Shown: piece after piece, positions 25,567-37,100 of the stretch
How the letters are laid out: each line of letters opens with the position of its first letter
Numbering within the stretch: position 1 is the first letter of the stretch
Translations under genes and position numbers: made by a program
Notes under the pieces: model-generated
Told to the model about the DNA's origin: nothing
Seen by the model: only the letters and a program-made list of their open reading frames with translations
Databases searched by the model: none
Assembly (NCBI GenBank): GCA_037389465.1
Contig: JAZARR010000247.1
Coordinates: forward strand, 558,001-622,000
From: Baylisascaris procyonis
Lineage: Eukaryota > Nematoda > Chromadorea > Rhabditida > Ascarididae
Length of the DNA: 64,000 nucleotides
Reading direction: 5' to 3'

Positions 25567-28500
25567 TGGCTGATTTTGCATCATTGCTTCCTATAATAAT
25601 TAAAATACGCGTAAAAACTTATATACTCAGCAGTGCATGAAACGTGTAAGAGATGTACCTATAGCTGAAACTTGGATGCTTACAAAACTTAGTTATGCTT
25701 ATGAAAAAGGCTACCAGCGATCGCATAGAGTCAATAAAAAAAACTCACTCCAGAAATTCATGTACCGAATTCGAGTATTCCACAATCTTGTCAAAGTCCA
25801 TGCCCACCACTCATTCCTGATGACGGCCTACATGAGACCTCGGAGAAAACCAAGGCTCATGAGGGTCGAAAAACAGAACATTGCCTAACGAAATCACGTA
25901 CACTCCCATTCTCCTTAACAACACCACTAGGAGACCACAAAAAGCAATGACGTTACCATCAAAATTCGGGCGCCTTCTAATATAAAATCTAGTGAAAGCG
26001 TTTTGCTGAGTGAAGACTTCAACACATTGGACAGGTGAACACAAGCAACTCTAATGATGTGGCATTTCTGAGCATATGCTGCGAAATTTGACACAACAAG
26101 AGTGCCATTGCACTATATCACAACTATTTTCTTTTTCGTTAAGTGAGAGCTCGATGTGATTAGCACTAATTCGTTTATATAAACTTTCGAGACCGCAATT
26201 TTATGTTCTAACATCGTAAGGGTGTCAAGTAAGACAGAACTTCTTCTATGAAATATTGTAAAGAAATTAGCATAGACGAAGCCGAAAATTTTGTAAGAAA
26301 TGCCGCAATATTTTAATAGAAAATCAAAGCAACCACTTGGTCTCATATAGCAACGACTAGTTGATCTCATATAGTAACAAAATTCCACCAATGCGGTTTA
26401 CAAGGAACAGCTGTCCACGAAAATACATGAAATATTCTATGCAAATCGGGGTTACGCAGCAAAGAACATCATTGATGACGATATGACATGCAGTGAAAAA
26501 AAGAACGAAATAAGAAAAAAAGTTAGTGTAAAATGTAAAAAAGGAATCGAATAAATAGACTTACAAGGAGCGGTATAAAATACGCGATAACAGCCAGCCC
26601 GCCACCTTGAGTTGAAGGATTGTTAGAGTTCTGACGAGAACAGGAGCCCAATTCGACACCGAACCAAATAGTTCGCTCCGCAGGAATACAACGCGATGCC
26701 GATTACGTGTCCCCGGTAAGCGTCCAAACAATAATCGCACCTCCAATTTCCAACACTCCTAAATAATCATATTGAAGTTACAAACGAAAAGCTTTAATGC
26801 TGCTAGATATTATCGACGATGCTTCAATAAGCGAACGATATTTTTTTTTGAATAAGTAAGCAATTATTCTGGTCCTTTAGAAAATTTATATGCCAGATAT
26901 TTTAGCAGTCATTACTCTTATAATTCTCATGTTCACAATTGGAAATATTTTATAATAGAATTCCTTATGAATATATAGAAAAGTTCTATGCAAATTTTTG
27001 GTTGGTCATCTTTAGCTCAAGATATGAGCATAAGCATATAGGAAAACACCAAAAGTATGAATAAAGATGCAAAACAATAAGATTAGCTATACGTTAATAA
27101 AATACTCGTACTGAAGCGAAGTATAGTCCGACTCTGACTGAGCCAATGTTGTAGCTTTTTTATGACTAATTAAAGCCTTATCCGCAGATAGCGATGGACT
27201 CTGAGATCTTGCCCGCCGGGTAGGTGCCCTACCGCTAAGGATCGGCAGGTAGTTATACCGCTCATCGCTTGTAGTGGTGAAGGCCCCGTCAGCGCAAGTG
27301 CGCGTATGATGCAACACTTCTGATGAGCATAATACGGCAACAATACCTTCACCACCACGAGTGATGGTCAGTGAAACGGTCTGCGTTAGCGCAGTAGTCA
27401 AGCAGTCGCGGCACATACGGTCCGTCCCTATCTGTCCATATTTGTCCGTATCTGCGGAGGACAAAGTTTTCACTAGTCATCCAAATAAAAACAATAACAT
27501 ACATAATATCAAAAACTATGCTGCACTTAGTCTTGATTTAACGCAATATTCAAATACAACAGAAAAATACAGTATTCAATAAACTGTGGTATACGTGTTG
27601 TAAGCGATTAGTGTCTCGGCGCTAAAATTGCTGAGTAACTAAGATAAAGCTAAAAGATATTTTAAGCGATTGGCTATTAGAAAACGGCATTTTTGCAAAG
27701 ATTTCAAGATCATTTAGTTTGCATAGTGCTGTTATTTTAAACTTCATGAATAATATTATTTAGCAAAAAAAAAAATGATATTATTTGACAAATCATTTAG
27801 CAAATTATATTGCTGAACAACTGTTTTGGCGAATTCAGCGCGTATCATCATTTCTCCAACTTAAAATTTTTTTTTCAACGGCTATCATTTTGCATGAAAT
27901 TCTAAGTTATCACAAATATAAACACATGTATAATAGCGAATAAACGTTCCTGGAAGATGGACAAAATCCTTCTTTCTGCTGGACCTTTAGCCTCTCACTT
28001 TCCTATCAATAGCATTGAACAAATTGAAGCGAATTCAATAACAAATGGCTCTCATACTTACAATAAGAAGTTTTCATTTAGTTTTTCATGCTCACTCTAT
28101 AAGCTATAGCCCCGTTTAAAACATTTCTTTTTTTTTTTCAGCAAAACTCATCATATATGATAGTTTATAAATGTAACGCTATGAATACCCTAATGATAGC
28201 AGTATAGCATCAAGACGCCATTGTATATCTGAGATATGCAGTGACCGCAATGGTACGATTGAAGTATATGAGATCATTCAACAACTTTTAAGCTTGAAAA
28301 TTTTCGATACAATAAATGCCCTATTCATAAGCATAAAATCGTCTTTCTTTTTTTCAATTTCGTAAATAAATGAGCTGTTGCTGAAAATAATAAAATATTG
28401 CCGCCTATAGTATATGCGTAGGAAACTTTATGACGATCTTTCAATCATAGTAAGAAACTGATGGCGCAAATCTTCACAATCTAGTCACAACATCCATATG

Positions 28501-28599
28501 ACCGCAATTACGATTAGCCGGTTGAATTACCGAAACGGAAGTCAACATTTGAATCAGTGAATAAAGTAGAAAAAACAGGATAGTGAAAGCAACAAAGTC
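25567..28599. other. Spacer with two unrecognised ORF regions
   Basis: No gene accepted. ORFs at 25637-25888 (plus, 83 codons) and 25811-26044 (minus, 77 codons) overlap on opposite strands, and at most one could be real. A 24-bp near-tandem repeat containing tctcatatag lies at about 26338-26385. An acceptor-like polypyrimidine-CAG occurs at 28126-28141 without a supportable exon after it. The GC-richer block at 27087-27473 is listed separately. Confidence 0.45.
27087..27473 (-). other. GC-richer block with a 128-codon ORF, unrecognised
   Basis: This is the longest unique-sequence ORF in the left half (128 codons, minus strand), and its base composition is clearly higher in GC than the flanks. 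The predicted peptide is hydrophilic, rich in Ser, Thr and Arg, with no transmembrane segment and no domain I recognise. Small stems are present on the plus strand (ctgcg / cgcag near 27380-27395; gtagg / cctac near 27222-27234), so a structured repeat or transposon fragment is as likely as an exon. There is no clear splice context. Confidence 0.2.
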
Positions 28600-28799
28600 A
28601 GAAAAAAGGAGGGAGAGGGAAAGAGGGGAAAGCAGAAGGAGGGAAGGGAGAGGAGAAGGGTAGAGAGAGAAGGAGAGGAAGACAGACAAGGAAAGAGTGA
28701 GGAGAGAGGAGAGAGAAGTAGGTGAGGAACAGAGAAGGAGAAAGAGGGAGGGGACAGAGAGGGAACGACAAGTGAAAAGAAGTAGGCAAAGAAAAAGGA
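28600..28799. repeat. Polypurine (GA-rich) tract, about 200 bp
   Basis: The plus strand is almost entirely A and G for about 200 bp, with only some 15 scattered pyrimidines, dominated by gagag, ggaga and aggga words. The opposite strand therefore shows open frames rich in Leu, Ser and Pro (28474-28836), which are composition artefacts rather than genes. Such homopurine tracts can adopt triplex (H-DNA) conformations. Confidence 0.9.
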
Positions 28800-30591
28800 C
28801 TCGCATAATATAAAAGACGACGATTTTGTACCTCAATGAATTTCGAAATCAGAATCTCATTGCGGTCAAAATCTTATCAACGAGTTAAACAGATATTCCG
28901 AACCTCTATTAGTGCTCCTCAACAATGACGACAGGCAATGATGAGCTCAGCTGAATATTCGATCACAAATATATAGGTCACTTATTATATTCGTCTGTTC
29001 AGCTATTAATGAAAAGAGCGACTGAAAAGGCGGAACCTAATTAATTACGCAAATGAATCTTGCGATTGCCAACTGGCTCCCACAAGTGGAGGGATAGACG
29101 AATATTATATTCAGCTGACCCGAAAATGAGAAAGGTGACTACTATGTCGATTGTAAGTCATAGATGTAATTTTGGATGGTGGGCGACTACAAAAGAAATT
29201 TGCCTGAAACATCAATTATCTACAAAAAACAAACACTCAAAAACTTGGAAACAGTAAGTGCAAGAGCGTAAATAAGCGAAACTAAAACACCCAGCTCGAT
29301 AAAACGAGTCCAACTTGCAATTTGGGATAACGGTCAATCCATATGCTGCCATCAAAAAAAAGTAGGTGCTGCGAGTGAGTTCAACAGGTAGGAGTAATAT
29401 CAAAGAAATTAGGTTGAACGATAGGATGGACTTTCAAGGTCGAGGTATTTGGCGTTTTCACAAACAATAGGAAAGGAGATTATTTAAGTTTCTCTAAAAT
29501 CATTGCAAAAACACCGATTACTTAGGAGTATTACATTCGAAGCAAAAACTGTTTCTCATTTCTGAATTTTTGGCAACCAAATTTAAATATCCATAAAAAG
29601 TTACTGCTTCGAATAGAAAGTTTACTATGGGCGGGCAATTTGCTTAACTTTACAACTCAACAAGAATGACTGATAGTAATATAAGAAACCTAAAACTTCA
29701 AATATCACAATCATTTCAAAATACTATAATATACTGTACCCTGTTAGTTTGGCTAAAGATTTGTTCGTTACTTCCCTCCCCTCCGTGACCTCCCTCTCCT
29801 CAATCGCGGTGGTTTCTCATTACGGTCAAAAAAGAACGTCATTCTAAAGCTTGAAGATTTATGCGGTCTGCAGATATTTGAAAACGCAATTTGTTCAGCG
29901 ATGAGGGTAACGGCGCTGGGCACGCCTTCAGACGATTTAAACGTTTCATTAATTAATATTTCATCCCGACATAAAAAGTGCAATCGAAGAGCCTCAAAAG
30001 CGACCGATCGCGGTTTTACCTTTCGCAAATGATGCTGATGTCTCATCTCTCTAATCGTCTCTTTTAGCACTAATCTTTACGTGACTATCAAATTTTATTA
30101 TCATATATAATCTCAAATAATTATGCAAAAACCGAAAAAAAACATAAAGAAGACATTTGAATAGATGATATATGGTAACGCTGAAAATTTATAGAAAAGT
30201 ATATCAAAGCGATCTGCTGGAGCGATATGCGCTTTTCATATTTCATTTTGAAATGGAAACAACCAATTGCCAAATATACAGAAAAAAATTCCGCCAAAAA
30301 CAACCTTATGAATAAATTATGAATTGAAATATTGCTCATCATGCCATTACTAATGATTCATTTAAATGATTGATTCTGGACCAATGATTCTGGATTAAAT
30401 GCTATTGAGTGATAATTGAATGAGAAAATCGCACCTCAAAATCGTGGTCAGTTGTGTTACTTCTGGCAAAAAAATTTGCATTTTGAAACTCATCGCGCTT
30501 TATGTATAACGATTAGTATGACAGTGTGGAAAATCAAGGAAATTAAGTCCAGTGGATGACCGTATGTCGTGGATTATACTCACACACAACC

Positions 30592-30593
<2 letters not shown>
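28800..30593. other. Spacer with one weak ORF
   Basis: Nothing supportable apart from the weak minus-strand ORF at 29768-30070. There is a pyrimidine-rich patch at about 29771-29801. Confidence 0.5.
29768..30070 (-). other. Unrecognised 100-codon ORF, possible exon
   Basis: The minus-strand ORF has a mixed, coding-like amino-acid composition and moderately raised GC compared with neighbours. It ends in an Arg/Gly-rich tail produced by the pyrimidine-rich patch at 29771-29801. I recognise no domain. A gt following gcgaaag (about 30020) could be a splice donor, so the ORF could be two pieces. It is within the range expected by chance. Confidence 0.18.

Positions 30594-30671
<78 letters not shown>
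30594..30671. repeat. (TA)n microsatellite
   Basis: An uninterrupted TA run of about 78 bp, preceded by a short (CA)4. Confidence 0.95.
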
Positions 30672-30672
<1 letters not shown>

Positions 30673-31520
30673 CACAGATGAGGTGTCGGCATGATGAATT
30701 CGCGCAGAATTTGCGGAAAGTGAAAAATGCGGAAAGTGTGAAAAAATCTGGCTAAAGGGGTATTAAACAGATGGGCATGTAATACAAGAGTTCACTGAAT
30801 GCAAAGGCCGCACTGATTGTAAATAGTACCAAACTATGAGTAATAAATTATGTCGGAAAGATGGTTCGTTAGAAAACAACAAAGATTTCGCCACAGTGGG
30901 TCTTCGTTTTGGCCATTGCGATAAGTATAGGCAAAATCTAATACAGATATAGAAGTTTCTAAATAGAGCACTGCAATCATTGCAAAATAAATGTAGGCGT
31001 TTTCAATCATTATCGCCTATCCAAATGCGCTATTCTAAAAATTCGCTCCATAAAAACTAATAAATCCCCTCCCAAACATTGCAAAGTGATTTTTTTGTTA
31101 ATATTTATGCGGCAGTTCGAGTGTCAACATTATAAATGAGGATAAATTTCCGCTTCAATAAACAAAAAATTTTTTCTATGCATCTCGACTCAACAGCTTA
31201 GAAAATGTGACAATGAAAAGACTTGTCAATAAACAGTGAAATATACATGGGTAATGCATCGATATCGTAATCAGATTGCTCGCTCATGCGATTCGTTTGC
31301 AGAAAATTCACTTTTCTACTCCCGAAAAAGGTTATGAAACTTAAAACTGCTTACCCAACCTGAGACCGGTTACACTCGCCACCCGACTGGTTATAAAACG
31401 CGTAAAGGTTTTTATCCACATTTAAGCACTCATATCTCCCTTCAGAACAAGTGGAACACTTTGAAAGTTGATGTGTGAGATAATCTTATAGTGTAGATTA
31501 GATTGCTCTCCTCCTCTACT
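30672..31520. other. AT-rich spacer, no gene seen
   Basis: No supportable feature between the (TA)n tract and the inverted-repeat element. Confidence 0.5.
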
Positions 31521-32708
31521 CTAGTTGATTTCGTAACTCTGACGCAAGTAGCTTCCGAATTAAGACTGGACCGACAGAAAGGTACAGACAGAATGCTTAT
31601 ATGCGAGCGTACGACTTCACAATAACTCAATTAGTGGATATTCACAAAGAGATAGTGTATTGTGATCAGTATTGAATGATAACGGTAATGTTGCCTATAA
31701 ATGAGCGTTTTCTAGCTTTAATGCATTCATGTAGGACAGAAAAACAATTTTTCATTTGTATAATGGACTTTTTCCGAGTATAGTCACTTGTCGAATACCT
31801 TCAAAGATACGAATCCAGGTGATTTCTGTGGAAGTTTGTCTCATAGTTCACAATGAAGTAAGCGTTTTTGAATAATTCCTTGTTTGAAACTACTGCGCAG
31901 AAAAACGGATAAACCTATACGCACATACCTATGCACATATGCACAAACCCATATATACTCATGCATACACGCACGCAATCAAAAAGCAAAACATATGTAT
32001 ACGTGGGGATATAACCTCATCATGATACGCTTTGTAAACACGGATTTACAAAAGCAAACGTGAAAATTGTACTTTCTACCCATAGCGTTATAGTGCGGGC
32101 ATGTTTCGACCTAAAAAAGAGCGCTGATAAGGGGTGAATTTCCTTACAAGCAGACATATATTTAATTAGAATGGTTAAGCCTAGGTATTGATTAAGGGCA
32201 AATAGAAGGAAAGCACTTCGCGGCAGGTATGAGTATACCGTACTTCCGAGGCCGCAGTTAGTTTCCAGTGCACCATGCTTGCGAACATAATTTTGAATGT
32301 TTTATGCTTAAATATGCCTTCAAATACCCTTTCGGCATTAAGGTACGATAGCTGAAATACAAAAGGTGTCTTATATTTTGTTTATACCATATTTCTAAAG
32401 GGATTCCGAATTTTTAATATTGACCAGTATTTCATGGTTTTCCTAAAGATTTGCTAAAATGTTAATTTGCGTCTAGACTCCATTATACAAATGAGAAATT
32501 GATTTTCTATTATAGATGAATGCTTTAAAGTTAGAAACTGCTCCGTTTAAATGCAACATTACCGTACTACTCAACACTGGTCACAATACAGTACCCCTTT
32601 GTGAATATCCACTAACTGACTGATCACAATAGCTCGCATATAAGCATGTCATGTTGGTACAGTCTTAATTCAGAAGCTACTCGCGTTATAGTAACGAAAT
32701 ACATCTAG
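31521..32708. repeat. Long inverted-repeat element next to the satellite array
   Basis: The left arm (31521-31768, about 248 bp) and right arm (32477-32708, about 230 bp) are imperfect reverse complements. Matching phrases include gtgaatatccacta, gctcgcatataagcat, cagtcttaattc, ggcaacattaccgt (left, as reverse complement; tgcaacattaccgt right) and ccattatacaaatga. The 708-bp interior has no ORF of note and contains a degenerate CA-rich tract (about 31915-31982). The 62-codon minus-strand ORF at 31442-31630 lies in the left arm and is not supported. The element could be a foldback or a non-autonomous transposon; terminal motifs and target-site duplications are not clear to me. Its right arm runs into the 3' end of SINE copy 2. 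Confidence 0.8.
31915..31982. repeat. CA-rich low-complexity tract
   Basis: Degenerate CACATA and GCACA words inside the spacer of the inverted-repeat element, similar in texture to 10931-11067. Confidence 0.6.
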
Positions 32709-32845
32709 AACATAAGTAGCCACTTTCTGGACGGAAATCTAGAAAACAGTACTCAAACCCGAAGGTTGCAACAATGAGATGCTTAATGCCACGAATCATA
32801 GTGGCACGTCCCGCAGCGGCTGCGCTATCCACTGGGCCACCTCAA
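32703..32845 (-). mobile_element. tRNA-derived SINE, copy 2, abutting the satellite
   Basis: On the minus strand the head has a near-consensus A box (tggcccagtgga, at 32828-32839) and a B-box-like motif (gggtttgagtac, at 32749-32760). The gap between the boxes is about 67 nt, some 32 nt more than in copy 1, and contains a perfect 6-bp stem tgccac / gtggca. The shared 3' body (cgtccagaaagtgg, gttctagat) identifies the same family as 16320-16432. There is no acceptor-stem pairing, so it is not a functional tRNA gene. The 5' end lies within 1-2 bp of the first satellite base (32847), and the 3' end abuts the right arm of the inverted-repeat element. Confidence 0.8.
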
Positions 32846-32864
32846 TCCTAATCCAAGCCAAGAT

Positions 32865-33493
32865 ATGCCCAAGAACGGATTTTCCTGTTCCCGAACGGAT
32901 ACCTCAACCGGATCATTAAATTTTCCGGAATTTTCTTCACAGCACCCTTCAGACAAGAATTTCCAAGAGGTCCTGAAGAAAGTTCCCACAAAAATGCAGA
33001 AGCGACAACGAAATAACGTTTTCCGTATTGCTTTTCATACTTTGCAAAGATATTCCGGAAAAATTTCCATATTCAAAATTTTTTCCGCAACTTCGCACCC
33101 ATCCCCTAACATGTCCCCTAAAATTCCTCACAAAACCAAAAAAAGAACTCCAAATTCAAACAAATGGATAGAAAGATATGAACAAAAAATGTTTCGGCGG
33201 GAATTTCTCAAAGATTCAACAGGATAACACCTACCAAAAAATTTATCAGCAACGCCCCACTATGAAGAAAACACAAGTGCAAAAAATCCGGCAGAAAAAA
33301 CAAATCCATGAAGAGTTATGACATCTAAAATCAAAAATGTGTTACTCATCCTCAGTACGCACAGAGTTAAAGTCGGAAATTTGCCAAATTTTTCCCATCG
33401 CAACCGAAAGCTTCTTCCAGATTATAATGGATCGTTCTAAATCTTGGCTAATGAAAAAGATTCCTGATGAATTGACCTAATCCAAGCCAAGAT
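32865..33493 (+). repeat. Edge unit 1 with an 18-bp deletion
   Basis: This first unit is 629 bp instead of 647. The missing 18 bp (the cttaagtatg segment plus the following A-run and atg) lie between two copies of aaaaaatg at about 33185-33192, the signature of slippage or microhomology deletion. The unit also carries several private substitutions (for example ccgtattgc for ccggattgc near 33023), as expected for an array edge that escapes homogenisation. Confidence 0.85.
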
Positions 33494-34139
33494 ATGCCCA
33501 AGAACGGATTTTCCTGTTCCCGAACGGATATCTCAACCGGATCATTAAATTTTCCGAAATTTTCTGCACAGCAAGCTTCAGACAAGAATTTCCAAGAGGT
33601 CCTGAAGAAAGTTCAAACAAAAATGCAGAAACGACAACGAAATAACGTTTTCCGGATTGCTTTTCATACTTTGCAAAGATATTTAGGAAAGATTTCCATA
33701 TTCAAAATTCTTTCCGCAAATTCGCACCCATCCCCTAACATGTCCCCTAAAATTCCTCACAAAACCAAAAAAAGAAGTCCAAATTCAAACAAACGAGTAG
33801 AAAGACATCAACAAAAATGCTTAAGTATGAAAAAATCTTCCGGCCGGAATTTTTCAAAGATTCAACAGGATAACACCTACCACAAAATTTATCAGCAACG
33901 CTCCACTATCAAGAAAACACAAGTGCAAAAAATCCGGCATAAAAATCAAATCCATGAAGAGTTACGACATCTACAATCAAAAACGTGTTACTGATCTTCA
34001 GTACGCACAGAGTAAAAGGCGGAAATTTGCCAAATTTTTCCCATCGTAGCCGGAGGCTTCTTCCAGATTATGATGGATCATTCTAAATCATGGCTAATGA
34101 AAAAAATTCCTGATGAATTGACCTAATCCAAGCCGAGAT

Positions 34140-37100
34140 ATGCCCAAGAACGGATTTTCCTGTTCCCGAACAGATATCTCAACCGGATCATTAAATTTTC
34201 CGGAATTTTCTTCACAGGACCCTTCAGGCAAGAATTTCCAAGAGGTCCTGAAGAATGTTCCCACAAAAATGCAGAAACGACAACGAAATAACGTTTTCCG
34301 GATTGCTTTTCATACTTTGCAAAGATATTCTGCAAAAATTTCCATATACAAAATTTTTTCCGCAAATTCGCACCCGTCCCCTAACATGTATTCTAAAATT
34401 TCTCACAAAACCAAAAGAAGAAGTCCAAATTCAAACAAATGGATAGAAGGATATGAACAAAAAATGCTTAAGCATGAAAAAATGTTTCGGCCGGAATTTC
34501 TCAAAGATTCAACAGGATAACACCTACCAAAAAATTTAACAGCAAAGCCCCACTATGAAGAAAACACAAGTGCAAAAAATCCGGTAGAAAAAACAAATCC
34601 ATGAAGAGTTCTGACATCTACAATCAAAAATGTGTTACTGATCTTCAGTACGTATAGAGTAAAAGTCGGAAATTTGCCAAATTTTTCCCATCGTAACCGA
34701 AAGCTTCTTCCAGATTATAATGGATCGTTCTAAATCATGGCTAATGAAAAAGATTCCTGATGAATTGACCTAATCCAAGCCAAGATATGCCCAAGAACGG
34801 ATTTTCCTGTTCCCGAACGGATATCTCAACCGGATCATTAAATTTTCCGAAATTTTCTGCACAGCACCCTTCAGACAAGAATTTCCAAGAGGTCCTGAAG
34901 AAAGTTCCCACAAAAATGCAGAAACGACAACGAAATAACGTTTTCCGGATTGCTTTTCATACTTTGCAAAGATATTTAGGAAAGATTTCCATATTCAAAA
35001 TTCTTTCCGCAAATTCGCACCCATCCCCTAACATGTCCCCTAAAATTCCTCACAAAACCAAAAAAAGAAGTCGAAATTCAAACAAATGGATAGAAAGATA
35101 TGAACAAAAAATGCTTAAGTATGAAAAAATGTTTCGGCCGGAATTTCTGAAAGATTCAACAGAATAACAGCTACCAAAAAATTTATCAGCAACGCCCCAC
35201 TATGAAGAAAACACAAGTGCAAAAAATCCGGCAGAAAAAACAAATCCATGAAGACTTATGACATCTACAATCAAAAATGTGTTACTGATCTTCAGTACGT
35301 ATAGAGTAAAAATCGGAAATTTGCCAAATTTTTCCCATCGTAACCGCAACGCTCTTCCAGACTATGATGGGCCATTCTAAGTCATGGCTAATGAAAAAGA
35401 TTCCAGATGAATTGACCTAATCCAAGCCAAGATATGCCCAAGAACGGATTTTCTTGTTCCCGAACGGATATCTCAACCGGATCATTAAATTTTCCGAAAT
35501 TTTCTGCACAGCACCCTTCAGACAAGAATTTCCAAGAGGTCCTGAAGAAAGTTCAAGCAAAAATGCAGAAACGACAACGAAATAACGTTTTCCGGATTGC
35601 TTTTCATACTTTGCAAAGATATTCTGCAAAAATTTCCATATACAAAATTTTTTCCGCAAATTCGCACCCGTCCCCTAACATGTATTCTAAAATTTCTCAC
35701 AAAACCAAAAGAAGAAGTCCAAATTCAAACAAATGGATAGAAGGATATGAACAAAAAATGCTTAAGCATGAAAAAATGTTTCGGCCGGAATTTCTCAAAG
35801 ATTCAACAGGATAACACCTACCAAAAAATTTAACAGCAAAGCCCCACTATGAAGAAAACACAAGTGCAAAAAATCCGGTAGAAAAAACAAATCCATGAAG
35901 AGTTCTGACATCTACAATCAAAAATGTGTTACTGATCTTCAGTACGTATAGAGTAAAAGTCGGAAATTTGCCAAATTTTTCCCATCGCAACCGAAAGCTT
36001 CTTCCAGATTATAATGGATCGTTCTAAATCATGGCTAATGAAAAAGATTCCTGATGAATTGACCTAATCCAAGCCAAGATATGCCCAAGAACGGATTTTC
36101 CTGTTCCCGAACGGATATCTCAACCGGATCATTAAATTTTCCGAAATTTTCTGCACAGCACCCTTCAGACAAGAATTTCCAAGAGGTCCTGAAGAAAGTT
36201 CCCACAAAAATGCAGAAACGACAACGAAATAACGTTTTCCGGATTGCTTTTCATACTTTGCAAAGATATTTAGGAAAGATTTCCATATTCAAAATTCTTT
36301 CCGCAAATTCGCACCCATCCCCTAACATGTCCCCTAAAATTCCTCACAAAACCAAAAAAAGAAGTCGAAATTCAAACAAATGGATAGAAAGATATGAACA
36401 AAAAATGCTTAAGTATGAAAAAATGTTTCGGCCGGAATTTCTGAAAGATTCAACAGAATAACAGCTACCAAAAAATTTATCAGCAACGCCCCACTATGAA
36501 GAAAACACAAGTGCAAAAAATCCGGCAGAAAAAACAAATCCATGAAGAGTTATGACATCTACAATCAAAAATGTGTTACTGATCTTCAGTACGTATAGAG
36601 TAAAAATCGGAAATTTGCCAAATTTTTCCCATCGTAACCGCAACGCTCTTCCAGATTATGATGGGCCATTCTAAATCATGGCTAATGAAAAAGATTCCAG
36701 ATGAACTGACCTAATCCAAGCCAAGATATGCCCAAGAACGGTTTTCCTGTTCCCGAACGGATACCTCAACCGGATCATTAAATTTTCCGGAATTTTCTTC
36801 ACAGCACCCTTCAGACAAGAATTTCCAAGAGGTCCTGAAGAAAGTTCGAATAAAAATGGAGAAACGACAACGAAATAACGTTTTCCGGATTGCTTTTCAT
36901 ACTTTGCAAAGATATTCCGGAAAAATTTTCATATTCAAAATTTTTTCCGCAAATTTGCACCCACCCCTAGCATGCCCCCTAAAATTCCTCACAAAACCAA
37001 AAAAAGAAGTCCAAATTCAAACAAACGGATAGAAAGATATGAACAAAAATGCTTAAGTATGAAAAAATGTTTCGGCCGGAATTTCTCAAAGATTCAACAG

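Noticed and set aside
25637..26044. Overlapping ORFs on opposite strands (83 and 77 codons)
   Set aside because: Mutually exclusive frames without recognisable domains or splice signals.
27360..27410. Helitron 3' end (ctgcg / cgcag hairpin followed by a CTRR-like end)
   Set aside because: The terminal motif is only weakly matched, the following T is absent, and no matching 5' TC end was found.
28474..28836. 120-codon Leu/Ser/Pro-rich ORF
   Set aside because: A composition artefact of the polypurine tract on the opposite strand.
32749..32845. Functional tRNA gene from the A and B boxes
   Set aside because: No acceptor-stem pairing, and a shared non-tRNA body with another copy shows it is a SINE.
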